Source of the DNA: Nonlabens ulvanivorans
GTDB taxonomy: Bacteria > Bacteroidota > Bacteroidia > Flavobacteriales > Flavobacteriaceae
NCBI RefSeq assembly: GCF_000732625.1
Contig: NZ_JPJI01000032.1
Location: 992,001 to 1,056,000, forward strand
Reading direction: 5' to 3'
Length of the DNA stretch: 64,000 nt
Below the pieces are notes generated by a model. The model did not search any database. It saw only the letters and a program-made list of their open reading frames with translations, and was not told the origin of the DNA. Positions within the stretch are counted from its first letter, which is position 1, and each line of letters begins with the position of its first letter. Positions 52,737-61,724 of this stretch are shown here, one piece after another. Both the position numbers and the translations under genes were made by a program.

Positions 52737-52768
52737 AAAATGCCTCTTGAAATTTCAAGAGGCATTTT
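52737..52768. terminator. Bidirectional terminator (perfect 32-base palindrome)
   Basis: AAAATGCCTCTTGAAA followed directly by its complement, with A and T runs outside; it closes the small membrane gene and the leftward pnp gene. Confidence 0.92.
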
Positions 52769-52807
52769 AAATTTATTTTTTTTCGCAAAAGCAAAACAAA
52801 AATCTAA

Positions 52808-55039
52808 TTACTCAGATTTAGAGTCATTATCACGACGTGGTCTATCATCTCTACGACGGTCGTCACGTCTTCCTCCACGGCGATCGTTAGAACGACTGTC
52901 ATCACGCTTGCGTGGTGGACGCTCTACCCAACCTTCTGGTTTTGGCATACATTCTTTACGAGATACTTTTTGCTTTTTAGTACGTGGATCTACACCCATG
53001 TATTTTACATCAAGAACATCTCCTACTTTAAGAACTGTAGATGGATCTTCAATACGCTTGTAATCAAATTCACTTACGTGAAGTAAAGTTTCTTTACCAG
53101 GACGTAATTCTACTACAGCACCAAAGTCTAGCATTTTCACAACTTTAACACTGTATACTTCACCAACTGTTGGCTCAAAAATAATATTTCTGATTTTTTC
53201 TAGAGCAGCGTCAATCTTAGCACGATCTGTACCAGCAATCTCGATAACACCCATATCACCATCTTCCTTGATGTTGATGACAGTTTCTGTTTCTTTTTGC
53301 ATCTCTTGAATAACTTTTCCACCAGGTCCTATTACAGCACCGATGAATTTACCTTCGATCTCTAAAGATTCCATTTTAGGAGCATGTGGTTTCACATCTG
53401 CAGCAGGTGCAGGGATAGTGTCCGTTAGTTTTCCTAATATGTGCATACGACCATCTCTAGCCTGCATTAAAGCATTAGTAAGGATTTCATAAGAAAGACC
53501 TTTTACTTTAATATCCATTTGACAAGCTGTGATACCATCTTCAGTACCTGTAACTTTAAAGTCCATGTCTCCTAAGTGATCTTCATCACCTAAAATATCG
53601 GAAAGTACGGCATAGTTACTACCATCAGTAATCAATCCCATAGCGATTCCAGAAACTGGCTTTTTCATAGGTAAACCAGCATCCATAAGAGCCATTGTAC
53701 CAGCACAAACTGTTGCCATAGAAGAGGAACCGTTAGATTCTAGTACTTCAGATACTACTCTTACTGTATAAGGAAGGTCTTCTGGTAACATTTTCTTTAA
53801 CGCACGTTGTGCAAGGTTACCGTGACCTATCTCTCTTCTAGAAGTACCTCTTAATGGGCGAGCTTCTCCAGTTGAAAATGGTGGGAAGTTGTAGTGTAAG
53901 TAGAAGCGCTCTTCTCCTTCTTGTGACGCCATGTCTATAACATTTGCATCTCTAGAAGTTCCTAAAGTTACTGTAGCAAGCGCTTGAGTTTCTCCACGAG
54001 AGAAAATTGCACTACCGTGTGTAGATGGAAGGTAATCTACCTCACACCATATATCACGTATGTCTGTAGTCTTACGACCATCTAAACGTATACCTTCATT
54101 AAGTAGTACATCACGTACTGCCTTTTTGTGTGTTTTGTTGAAATATTTAGAGATTAGATCTCCATTTTCAGCTTGATCCTCTTCTGAGAAAGTTGCTTTG
54201 ATTTCTTCTTTAATTTCAGAGAATGCTGCGCTACGTTCGTGCTTTGCACTTCCTTTTTTAGCAACATCGTACACTTTTTGGTAAGCTAATTCTGCAACCT
54301 TAGCCTCGATATCCGCATCTTCTTTTTCTCCTTCGTACTCACGTACTTCTTTTTTACCTACTTGCTCTGCAAGGGCAACTTGAGCAGCACATTGATCCTT
54401 GATAGCTTCGTGAGCGGCTTTAATGGCAGCGATCATTTCTTCTTCAGAGATCTCTTCCATTTCACCTTCTACCATCATTACAGAGTCTGCACTAGCACCT
54501 ATCATCATCTCTAGGTCTGCAGCTTCTAATTCAGCATAACTAGGGTTGATTACAAATTCACCATCTACACGTGCAACGCGTACTTCAGAAATAGGACATT
54601 CAAATGGTAAATCAGATAATTGTATGGCAGCACTCGCCGCAAGACCAGCCATAGCGTCTGGCATTACTTCTGGGTCATGAGACATCAACTGAATCATTAC
54701 CTGAACCTCTGCATGGTAATCTTTAGGAAATAATGGACGTAATACACGGTCCACTAGACGCATAGTAAGTACTTCTCCATCATTAGGACGTGCCTCACGC
54801 TTGAAGAATCCACCAGGATATTTACCGGCAGCGGCAAATTTCTCACGGTAATCTACAGTAAGTGGAAGAAAATCTAGTCCAGTAGATTTGTAGCTGGACA
54901 CTACAGTTCCTAGAAGCATTGCTTTACCACATGTGATCACAACAGATCCATGTGCTTGTTTTGCAAGCGCTCCAGTTTCGATAGTGATATCTGGCCCATT
55001 AGCCATTTTAATCACTTGTTTAAAAACTTGTGGTTTCAT
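52808..55039 (-). CDS. pnp: Polyribonucleotide nucleotidyltransferase (PNPase)
   Basis: A 743-residue 3'-5' exoribonuclease. Two RNase PH domains (about 10-225 and 310-545, the second with [17 protein letters not shown] and the catalytic [22 protein letters not shown]-type blocks), a KH domain ([19 protein letters not shown] near 560) and an S1 domain ([20 protein letters not shown] near 625). The C-terminal 50 residues are an Arg/Asp-rich tail, longer than usual, which may aid RNA binding. It follows rpsO, the conserved order, but with a terminator between them. Confidence 0.96.
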   Translation of the reverse strand: MKPQVFKQVIKMANGPDITIETGALAKQAHGSVVITCGKAMLLGTVVSSYKSTGLDFLPLTVDYREKFAAAGKYPGGFFKREARPNDGEVLTMRLVDRVLRPLFPKDYHAEVQVMIQLMSHDPEVMPDAMAGLAASAAIQLSDLPFECPISEVRVARVDGEFVINPSYAELEAADLEMMIGASADSVMMVEGEMEEISEEEMIAAIKAAHEAIKDQCAAQVALAEQVGKKEVREYEGEKEDADIEAKVAELAYQKVYDVAKKGSAKHERSAAFSEIKEEIKATFSEEDQAENGDLISKYFNKTHKKAVRDVLLNEGIRLDGRKTTDIRDIWCEVDYLPSTHGSAIFSRGETQALATVTLGTSRDANVIDMASQEGEERFYLHYNFPPFSTGEARPLRGTSRREIGHGNLAQRALKKMLPEDLPYTVRVVSEVLESNGSSSMATVCAGTMALMDAGLPMKKPVSGIAMGLITDGSNYAVLSDILGDEDHLGDMDFKVTGTEDGITACQMDIKVKGLSYEILTNALMQARDGRMHILGKLTDTIPAPAADVKPHAPKMESLEIEGKFIGAVIGPGGKVIQEMQKETETVINIKEDGDMGVIEIAGTDRAKIDAALEKIRNIIFEPTVGEVYSVKVVKMLDFGAVVELRPGKETLLHVSEFDYKRIEDPSTVLKVGDVLDVKYMGVDPRTKKQKVSRKECMPKPEGWVERPPRKRDDSRSNDRRGGRRDDRRRDDRPRRDNDSKSE

Positions 55040-55137
55040 AATTATAGTTAAACGTTAATCTCAAGTTGTGAGTAGAGAAGGCGTTTACTTTGTGAGAAAC
55101 CAGCTTTTGTAATGTCGCGATGATTTGTTTTAATTCT

Positions 55138-55151
55138 GCTTTCGCGAAAGC
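55138..55151. repeat. GCTTTCGCGAAAGC palindrome, copy 14 (intergenic)
   Basis: Perfect 14-mer between rpsO and pnp; four further flanking pairs are broken by one mismatch. Confidence 0.95.
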
Positions 55152-55179
55152 GGAATAGAGATAAGCTCTCCTACTTATA

Positions 55180-55208
55180 TAAAATAAAAAAGGGGACACA
55201 AGGTCCCC
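55180..55208 (-). terminator. Terminator after rpsO
   Basis: On the minus strand GGGGAC, a 5-base loop and GTCCCC followed by TTTTTTATTTT. Confidence 0.88.
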
Positions 55209-55214
55209 AATTCT

Positions 55215-55484
55215 TTACTTTCTAATACCTAAGTCCTTAATCAACTCACGATAAGCAACGATATCTTTCTTCATTTTGTAATCAAGAAGAGAACGTCTTT
55301 TACCTACCAGTTTCACTAGACTACGCTCTGTATTGTAGTCATGACGGTTGTTTTTAAGGTGTCCTGTTAAATAGTTAATACGGTAAGTGAATAATGCGAT
55401 TTGCGCATCAGTGTTACCTGTGTCGTTTGCGTCTTTTCCGTACTTTGCGAAAATCTCTGCTTTTTTTTCTGGAGCTAAATACAT
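55215..55484 (-). CDS. rpsO: 30S ribosomal protein S15
   Basis: An 89-residue ribosomal protein of normal length. TGNTDAQIALFTYRINYLTGHLK and LVKLVGKRRSLLDYKMKKD (in parts) are the conserved 16S rRNA-binding helices. It has a roughly 75-base leader with a small hairpin (55517-55531). Confidence 0.97.
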   Translation of the reverse strand: MYLAPEKKAEIFAKYGKDANDTGNTDAQIALFTYRINYLTGHLKNNRHDYNTERSLVKLVGKRRSLLDYKMKKDIVAYRELIKDLGIRK

Positions 55485-55562
55485 GCCAAAATTATTTTAT
55501 AATGAATATTATGTACGTCAGATGATCTGACTTCACGATAAGACTTGTTCTTAAAGTGGCTG

Positions 55563-55589
55563 CAAAGATACACTTTTAATTAAATCCAA
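55563..55589 (-). promoter_or_regulatory. Promoter of rpsO
   Basis: On the minus strand TATCTTTG (55570-55563) with TTG (55589-55587) 16 bases upstream, slightly short of the usual spacing. Confidence 0.6.
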
Positions 55590-55614
55590 TTACTCTATAA
55601 ATATCTTTAAATTA

Positions 55615-55646
55615 AAAACGCCTGTGATTTAAAATTACAGGCGTTT
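55615..55646. terminator. Terminator after accD
   Basis: A stem of 11 perfect pairs (AAAACGCCTGT / ACAGGCGTTTT) that continues inward through weaker pairs; T-rich on both sides. Confidence 0.88.
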
Positions 55647-55667
55647 TATAAATTTAAATTTTCAGTG

Positions 55668-56528
55668 CTAAACGATTGGTACCTCTCTATTAAGTATCAA
55701 GTTCAAGTAAAGATTCACTTTCTCTTTCAACTCATGTCTAGGTACGATAAAGTCTAGGAACCCTTTTTCTAGTAAGAACTCTGCAGTTTGAAAACCTTCT
55801 GGTAATTCCTTACCGGTAGTGTCTCTTACTACACGTGGTCCTGCAAATGCGATTAGTGCACCAGGTTCTCCTATATTGATATCACCTAACATAGCAAATG
55901 ATGCTGTGGTACCACCAGTAGTAGGGTCTGTACAAAGTGATACATAAGGTATTCCTGCATCTGCCAGTTGTGCGAGTTTGGAACTAGTTTTTGCTAATTG
56001 CATTAATGATAATGCGGCTTCCATCATACGAGCACCACCAGACTTTGATATGATCATAAATGGAATGTTGTTTTTTAAAGAATAGTCTGCTGCACGAGCG
56101 ATTTTTTCTCCTACAACACTACCCATTGATCCACCTATGAATCCAAAATCCATACAGGCAACAACTAGGTCATGTCCACCAGATTTACCTACAGCAGTTC
56201 TTACTGCATCTTTTAATCCTGATTTTTTCTTTGCGTCTTCTAGACGATCCACATATTTTTTTGAGTCCTCAAATTTTAATGGGTCCTTTGAAGTCATTTT
56301 TGCATTAAGTTCTTTGAACTTATTATCGTCAAAAAGGATTTCAAAATATTCATTACTACCTATGCGCACGTGGTATCCATCTTCTGGACTTACGTAGTAA
56401 TTATTCTTTAATTGCTCTGCGTCTACAATTTTACCAGTCGGTGATTTATACCACAGACCTTTAGGAGTATCTTTCTTTGCCTCAGTAGGCGTAGTGATTC
56501 CTTTTTTATCTCTTTTAAACCAAGCCAT
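55668..56528 (-). CDS. accD: Acetyl-CoA carboxylase carboxyltransferase, beta subunit (zinc-finger-less)
   Basis: A 286-residue subunit of acetyl-CoA carboxylase, first step of fatty-acid synthesis. The crotonase-like core is intact: [27 protein letters not shown] (in parts), [38 protein letters not shown] and [18 protein letters not shown]. The N-terminal zinc ribbon of E. coli AccD (four Cys) is not conserved: WYKSPTGK and YVSPEDGYH occupy those places without Cys. From memory this is general in Flavobacteriaceae. The ATG at 56528 ([10 protein letters not shown]) is chosen; it lies just after the fbaA terminator. Confidence 0.95.
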   Translation of the reverse strand: MAWFKRDKKGITTPTEAKKDTPKGLWYKSPTGKIVDAEQLKNNYYVSPEDGYHVRIGSNEYFEILFDDNKFKELNAKMTSKDPLKFEDSKKYVDRLEDAKKKSGLKDAVRTAVGKSGGHDLVVACMDFGFIGGSMGSVVGEKIARAADYSLKNNIPFMIISKSGGARMMEAALSLMQLAKTSSKLAQLADAGIPYVSLCTDPTTGGTTASFAMLGDINIGEPGALIAFAGPRVVRDTTGKELPEGFQTAEFLLEKGFLDFIVPRHELKEKVNLYLNLILNREVPIV

Positions 56529-56546
56529 ATCTTTTTCCATAAAAAA

Positions 56547-56576
56547 AGCATTTAAATCATTAATGATTTAAATGCT
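56547..56576 (-). terminator. Terminator after fbaA (perfect 30-base palindrome)
   Basis: AGCATTTAAATCATT followed by its complement and, on the minus strand, seven T. It ends about 18 bases before the accD start. Confidence 0.88.
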
Positions 56577-56585
56577 CGGGTTGTT

Positions 56586-57653
56586 CTATAATGTATTGAT
56601 GTTGTTTAAGTCTTCAAAGGCAGCTTTTAAGCGTGCTTTAAAACTTTCTTCACCTACGCGTAACCATTTGCGTGGATCATAGTATTTTTTATTTGGAGCA
56701 TCTGCTCCAGTCGGATTTCCTATTTGTGATAGTAAAAAATCATTGTTTGTATCCATATAACCTTTTACACCTGTAGCAAAAGCCCATTGTAAATCGGTAT
56801 CGATGTTCATTTTTACAACACCATAACCTATTGCTTCTCTAATTTCTTCTAGTGTTGAACCTGATCCGCCATGAAATACAAAGTCGATATGATTGTGCTC
56901 AACGCCATACTTTTGGGTGATATATTCTTGTGAATTCTTTAAAATCTTAGGAGTTAATTTTACATTCCCAGGTTTATATACACCGTGTACGTTACCAAAT
57001 GCTGCTGCGATGGTAAAACGGTCACTTACTTTTTTTAGCTCTTCATAAGCATATGCTACCTCTTCTGGTTGAGTGTATAATTTTGATTCATCAACATCAC
57101 TATTGTCTACACCATCTTCCTCACCACCGGTAATACCTAACTCTATTTCTAGAGTCATGTCCATTTTAGACATGCGTTCTAGATATCTTTTACATATTTC
57201 GATATTCTCTTCAAGTGGTTCTTCACTAAGGTCAATCATGTGAGAAGAGTATAGTGATTTACCGCTTTCGCGAAAGCGAGTTTCACTAGCATCTAGTAAT
57301 CCATCGATCCAAGGAAGTAATTTTTTTGCACAGTGGTCTGTGTGAAGTATTACAGTAGCTCCATATGCTTCTGCTAGTCTGTGAACATGTTCTGCTCCAG
57401 CGATTCCTCCAAGAATAGCAGCACGATGACCATCATTGTTAAGTCCTTTACCAGCGTTGAATACACTTCCTCCATTTGAGTACTGTATAATCACTGGTGA
57501 GTTCAACTCTGCAGCGGTTTCCATCACAGCGTTAACAGTATTTGATCCTACTACGTTAACGGCTGGTAGGGCATAACCATTTGCCTTTGCATGGTTGAAT
57601 ATTTCTTGAACTTGGTTACCTGTGGCAACACCTGGTTTGATATTATGACTCAT
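56586..57653 (-). CDS. fbaA: Class II fructose-bisphosphate aldolase
   Basis: A 355-residue zinc aldolase of glycolysis/gluconeogenesis, of class IIA (E. coli FbaA) type. Metal and active-site motifs are VILHTDHCAKK near 100-110, MTLEIELGITGGEEDGVDNS near 170-190, FGNVHGVYKPGNVKL near 223 and VFHGGSGST near 263. It keeps the family length; palindrome copy 15 replaces residues near 130 (RFRES) without changing length. A -7 box TACTTTTG (57683-57676, minus strand) lies 23 bases before the ATG. Confidence 0.96.
   Translation of the reverse strand: MSHNIKPGVATGNQVQEIFNHAKANGYALPAVNVVGSNTVNAVMETAAELNSPVIIQYSNGGSVFNAGKGLNNDGHRAAILGGIAGAEHVHRLAEAYGATVILHTDHCAKKLLPWIDGLLDASETRFRESGKSLYSSHMIDLSEEPLEENIEICKRYLERMSKMDMTLEIELGITGGEEDGVDNSDVDESKLYTQPEEVAYAYEELKKVSDRFTIAAAFGNVHGVYKPGNVKLTPKILKNSQEYITQKYGVEHNHIDFVFHGGSGSTLEEIREAIGYGVVKMNIDTDLQWAFATGVKGYMDTNNDFLLSQIGNPTGADAPNKKYYDPRKWLRVGEESFKARLKAAFEDLNNINTL
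57264..57277. repeat. GCTTTCGCGAAAGC palindrome, copy 15 (in fbaA)
   Basis: Perfect 14-mer, minus-strand reading RFRES. Confidence 0.95.
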
Positions 57654-57712
57654 GATATTTCTTAAAGTTGGATTACAAAAGTAAGGAAAATATAGGCTCG
57701 ATAAACCTGATA

Positions 57713-60265
57713 CTAGAATGGATAATTGATACCTACATTAAATACTGCTTTAGGTATTTTTATCTCTTTAAACCACCTGCGACCTTCTTCTAGTGCTGGG
57801 TTGAAAGTTTTAAAACCTGTATCTAATCTCAAAACAAAAAATCCAAAGTCATATCTAATACCGAATCCTGATCCTACGGATATAGTAGATAGGTCTGCAA
57901 TTCCTTTAAACTGTGCGTCTGGGTTATCTTCATTATCTAACACGTTCCAGATATTTCCTGCGTCTACAAATAGGGCTCCTTTAAAGCTACCATTAATAGT
58001 AAAGCGATACTCACCGTTAAAAGCAAGTTTCATATTTGCTTCATTAAAGTCATTAATTCCACCAGTACTACCAGGTCCTAGTTCATATGCCTGCCATGCT
58101 CTGTTGTCGTTAGGGCCACCACCAAAGAAAGATCGAGTAAAAGGTATGTTGTCAGAATTGCCATATGGAATCGCTATTCCACCGAAGGCTCTTATAGCAA
58201 ATACGTTATTACTAAAAAGCTGCCAGTGTTTTATATAGTCGATTTCTGTTTTTGCATATTGAGAGTATTCTACTCCAAATGCAGTTCTGTTTCCATCACT
58301 ATTAGTAGGTTCTCCGACTAAAGAAGTGATTCCTGCTAATACGTTTCCTGCAGACTCTACTCTTATACTGAACAAGGAGTAGTCATCGTCATAGATTCCT
58401 TTTTGTGTGTTTCTAATCCAGTTATAACTAGTTGATACAATAAGGTTGTTTTGTGTTAATCGATCCCTGCGCTCTTCTATATTACGCACTGTTTCTCTTT
58501 GGTCACTAGTAGTAGCGATACTGCCATTCAAGACATCTCTAGTAAATAAGGATGTCCCTTGTGGAATACTTAAATCATTATCATCATTCAAGTATATAGG
58601 GTTGTTGATGTTCAAATCTTCAGCAACGGCATTGAGACTATTATAAGTACTGTTGTATACATTAAAGAAATCTCCAGGATCAAGATTGCGCACATATTGA
58701 GCGTTAATTAAATCAAATCTACTAGTGTTAGTAGGTTTGGGTTTCCATCGATAACTCAAAATACTATTAAAACTAGTCTTATCTAATCCTATATTGGTCT
58801 GGCTTACAAAACCTATAGATAGGTTAGTGCTAGGTGACATGTATTTAGGAATTAATTTTTCTGTTTTAATAGGAAAGAAGAGTCTAGGGAAGCTTAAACG
58901 TGCATCTGCTCCATATTCTTGTAAATCAAAAAATCGAGAATCACCTGAAGCACCATCTGCACTAGCGCCTATACTTCCTCTAAAATTGATGTCTAATAAT
59001 TCACTGCCTTGGAAAAGGTTTCTAATGACTAATGAGCTGTTTAGTCCTATTCCTAAAGCTTGAATATTACTATGTGTAGTTTCTGCACTATTTTTTAAGA
59101 AGAATTTCTTTTTTGATGTTAGAAGAATGTTTGCGATTAAGCTAACGCCGGTAGAATCTGCTGGGTCCGGTTCTAATCTTATGGAAGGAGTATAAAAACT
59201 TTTTAATTCTGTAATTCTATTAAAAGTTCTGTCTCTGTCAATATCTCTATAGATATCACCTTCATGAAAGAAAATAGCGTCTGCAAGGACAAAATTGCGA
59301 TACTTCTTTTCCCCATATCTTATAATGTTAATGTTTTTATATCTAGTAGTGTCTGGTATACTGCTGGCTAATGCTTCTTCATAATCTGGGTAGACATTGA
59401 TTTTACTTATTTTATGAATAAGAAAAGGTTTTTTAATAATAGAATCACCATCCTTAATTTCTCTGTCATCTATAATTACAGCAATGTTTGCTTTATGCTT
59501 TGTGTTTACAGTGTCTCCTTCAAATTTGATGAATTCTTTTTCCATGTAAAAAATCCCGTTGTTGCGGAATAAGGTCATTAATCGATCTCGTTCTGCATTA
59601 AAATCTGGAGTGTAATATTGCTCGCCGGCAGTGATAAGTTGTCCTCCAGTATTTGCTTGATACAAAGAATCTACTAGTGGAGATGATATGCGAGTTTTAA
59701 TACTATCAACCTTATAGGACTGGTGTTTTTTAATGGTGTAAACAACTTCAGCACGTTGTTTTTTATCACTATCAATTATTTCATGGGTTACCTCGGTATT
59801 GAACCATCCTTGATTCCAGTACCAGGCTCTAAGTCTTTCTTTAGATTTCGTGATGTCATCTAATTCCAGTATTGCTGGTTCTTCTCCGGTACGTTTTATC
59901 CAGCTATTAAAGTCCACTAAACTTTGACCTAACTGAATCGTTTGTTTTTCTGATAAGATTTTATTGCGGCGTTTGAGACCGTTTGGGTTTTCTTGCATCC
60001 ATTTTAAATAGATAGAATCTCTGTGTGGTCTTGCTAAATTGTAAAAGTGAAGTCCAACAGGAACGGTAAGAATTCGGTTATTAGGCTGCTGGACCAGTAA
60101 AGTTTTAACTCTAGGGTCTTTAGGGGCAACACTATCAACAAGAATAGTATTGTCTACCAATAGTTTTTTACCTTCAGGCACACGTTTTATAGCATTACAA
60201 GAAGTTAGGACTATGATAACCGTGATAATTAAACCTATTTTTGCAAGTAGACTCGATTTCTTCAT
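57713..60265 (-). CDS. tamL: Omp85-family lipoprotein TamL
   Basis: An 850-residue outer-membrane protein of the BamA/TamA superfamily. The signal ends in a lipobox (VIIVLTSCNAIKRVPEG), the hallmark of TamL, the Bacteroidota lipoprotein form of TamA. POTRA-like repeats cover about 30-370; the barrel follows, with FFGGGPNDNRAWQAYELGPGS and GALFVDAGNIWNV, ending in VGINYPF with a terminal Phe. It would work with TamB to insert outer-membrane proteins or move lipids; no tamB is adjacent here. The ATG at 60265 (MKKSSLLAK) fits a -7 box TATTTTTG (60282-60275, minus strand) just upstream. Confidence 0.87.
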   Translation of the reverse strand: MKKSSLLAKIGLIITVIIVLTSCNAIKRVPEGKKLLVDNTILVDSVAPKDPRVKTLLVQQPNNRILTVPVGLHFYNLARPHRDSIYLKWMQENPNGLKRRNKILSEKQTIQLGQSLVDFNSWIKRTGEEPAILELDDITKSKERLRAWYWNQGWFNTEVTHEIIDSDKKQRAEVVYTIKKHQSYKVDSIKTRISSPLVDSLYQANTGGQLITAGEQYYTPDFNAERDRLMTLFRNNGIFYMEKEFIKFEGDTVNTKHKANIAVIIDDREIKDGDSIIKKPFLIHKISKINVYPDYEEALASSIPDTTRYKNINIIRYGEKKYRNFVLADAIFFHEGDIYRDIDRDRTFNRITELKSFYTPSIRLEPDPADSTGVSLIANILLTSKKKFFLKNSAETTHSNIQALGIGLNSSLVIRNLFQGSELLDINFRGSIGASADGASGDSRFFDLQEYGADARLSFPRLFFPIKTEKLIPKYMSPSTNLSIGFVSQTNIGLDKTSFNSILSYRWKPKPTNTSRFDLINAQYVRNLDPGDFFNVYNSTYNSLNAVAEDLNINNPIYLNDDNDLSIPQGTSLFTRDVLNGSIATTSDQRETVRNIEERRDRLTQNNLIVSTSYNWIRNTQKGIYDDDYSLFSIRVESAGNVLAGITSLVGEPTNSDGNRTAFGVEYSQYAKTEIDYIKHWQLFSNNVFAIRAFGGIAIPYGNSDNIPFTRSFFGGGPNDNRAWQAYELGPGSTGGINDFNEANMKLAFNGEYRFTINGSFKGALFVDAGNIWNVLDNEDNPDAQFKGIADLSTISVGSGFGIRYDFGFFVLRLDTGFKTFNPALEEGRRWFKEIKIPKAVFNVGINYPF

Positions 60266-60291
60266 ATGGATAGTCAAAAATACAATTATAA

Positions 60292-61020
60292 ATGGTTACA
60301 AAAAGCAGATTAAAGCTTCTCAAAAGTCTCTCACGTAAAAAGAATCGTGATGATCATCAGCTTTTTCTAGTAGAAGGTTATAAGTCTATTCTAGAATTAT
60401 CTCAAACAGATTTAGTACGTCAACAAGTTCTCGTGACTGAAGGTCATCATGCATTAGATTCTTTACCTACTGATATTATCTCAAAAAAAGATATGTCAGG
60501 TGTCTCTACATTGAAAACGCCTCCAGGTTACCTCGCAGTATTTGAGATGCCTGTAAAAAAAGAAATTAATGTGGATGGGCTAGTTGTAGCGCTTGATGAT
60601 GTTAAAGATCCAGGTAACCTAGGGACTATCATAAGGTTGTGCGATTGGTTTGATATCAAACAAATAATTTGTTCTGAAGAAACTGTGGATGTTTTTAATC
60701 CTAAATGTGTTCAGGCCTCGATGGCTTCATTAGGTAGAGTGCAAGTGGATTATGTAAACTTAGAAGAGTTTCTTAAAGACGCACAGCTTGATATCTATAC
60801 AACAGCTATGGACGGCACGTCTATTTACAATATGAGCCTGCCTGAAAATGGTATTCTTGTAATGGGAAATGAATCTGCTGGTATTTCTGAAGAAATTATG
60901 AGCTTGGGTAGTAAAATAAGTATTCCACAATACGGCTCTCAACCTAGTACTGAAAGTCTTAATGTAGCAATGGCTACAGCCGTAGTTTTAGGAGAATGGA
61001 GACGCTCTACTGAAAAGTAA
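60292..61020 (+). CDS. TrmH/SpoU-family RNA 2'-O-methyltransferase
   Basis: A 242-residue methyltransferase with a deep-trefoil-knot fold. N-terminal substrate-binding region HQLFLVEGYKSILEL; SPOUT motifs are VALDDVKDPGNLGTIIRLCDWF near 98-120, ILVMGNESAGISEE near 188 and ISIPQYGSQPSTESLNVAMATAVVL in parts near 210 (Ser/Glu/Asn of motif 3, with Gln-Pro-Ser-Thr-Glu-Ser-Leu-Asn). It methylates a ribose in rRNA or tRNA; target unknown. Divergent from tamL by 26 bases and overlapping the convergent porT gene by 14. Confidence 0.9.
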   Translation: MVTKSRLKLLKSLSRKKNRDDHQLFLVEGYKSILELSQTDLVRQQVLVTEGHHALDSLPTDIISKKDMSGVSTLKTPPGYLAVFEMPVKKEINVDGLVVALDDVKDPGNLGTIIRLCDWFDIKQIICSEETVDVFNPKCVQASMASLGRVQVDYVNLEEFLKDAQLDIYTTAMDGTSIYNMSLPENGILVMGNESAGISEEIMSLGSKISIPQYGSQPSTESLNVAMATAVVLGEWRRSTEK

Positions 61021-61720
61021 AGTTTAAGAAAATCCCTCTAGATTGCATACTAGAAATGTTTCCAGTATACGGACTGTTAGGATCCACGTCTCTTACTAAC
61101 TCGTCATTAATAGCAAACACTCCTCTTATTGAAGGAGTGAATTTAAAATAATACAAGTAAAAGTCAATCCCGAAACCTAATTCATAATTAAACACATTAG
61201 TCACCTGACGGAACTGATTTGCACTATTATCATTAGGATTCTCTTCATTACTGGATAGATTACGTGACCACGAGGCGCCACCTACAATAAAAGGTTTCCA
61301 GTTATTTAATCTTTTAGTTGAAAACTTGACTAGTAAAGGGACGTTGATGTAAGTAGAGGTTACTTCTCTTTCAAAATCACCAGGCATTGTAAATGAAGGG
61401 TCTTCAAAGTTCAAAGTTCTAGTAACAAAACTTATTCCTGGTTCTAATCTTAGGTTTATATAATTGTTGATTTTTAAATCACCAATTAGCCCTACATTAA
61501 AACCCATCGATGTTTCTACAAAGATATCATCTGTAACTTCATTATAATCAAATTTATAATCATAAGAATTAAGCCCTAAAAAATATCCCCAGGTATATCT
61601 TTTCTCATCAATCTGACCTTGTCCACCAGTAGCATCATTAGATATTTTTTCCTTTACAGATTGCGCACTAGCGACTTGAAAGCCTATCATCAGGCTAATA
61701 AGGATAAGAATTGACCTCAT
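61007..61720 (-). CDS. porT: PorT/SprT-type outer-membrane beta-barrel protein
   Basis: A 237-residue eight-strand-type barrel with signal peptide MRSILILISLMIGFQVASAQ. The segments YTWGYFLGLNSYDYKFDY, INNYINLRLEPGISFVTRTL, YINVPLLVKFST and YYFKFTPSIRGVFAINDELV match PorT family proteins, and the next gene upstream is ubiE, the order I recall for SprT in Flavobacterium. PorT/SprT is needed for type IX secretion. The ATG at 61720 is used because longer frames lie inside ubiE. Confidence 0.78.
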   Translation of the reverse strand: MRSILILISLMIGFQVASAQSVKEKISNDATGGQGQIDEKRYTWGYFLGLNSYDYKFDYNEVTDDIFVETSMGFNVGLIGDLKINNYINLRLEPGISFVTRTLNFEDPSFTMPGDFEREVTSTYINVPLLVKFSTKRLNNWKPFIVGGASWSRNLSSNEENPNDNSANQFRQVTNVFNYELGFGIDFYLYYFKFTPSIRGVFAINDELVRDVDPNSPYTGNISSMQSRGIFLNFTFQ

Positions 61721-61724
61721 ATGA

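Noticed and set aside
52783-52797. TTCGCAAAAGC next to the pnp stop resembling half of the palindrome
   Set aside because: Several mismatches and no dyad symmetry.
57726-58238. A 170-codon open frame on the plus strand inside tamL
   Set aside because: Antisense shadow of a well-supported barrel gene; low-complexity Ser/Pro/Lys composition.
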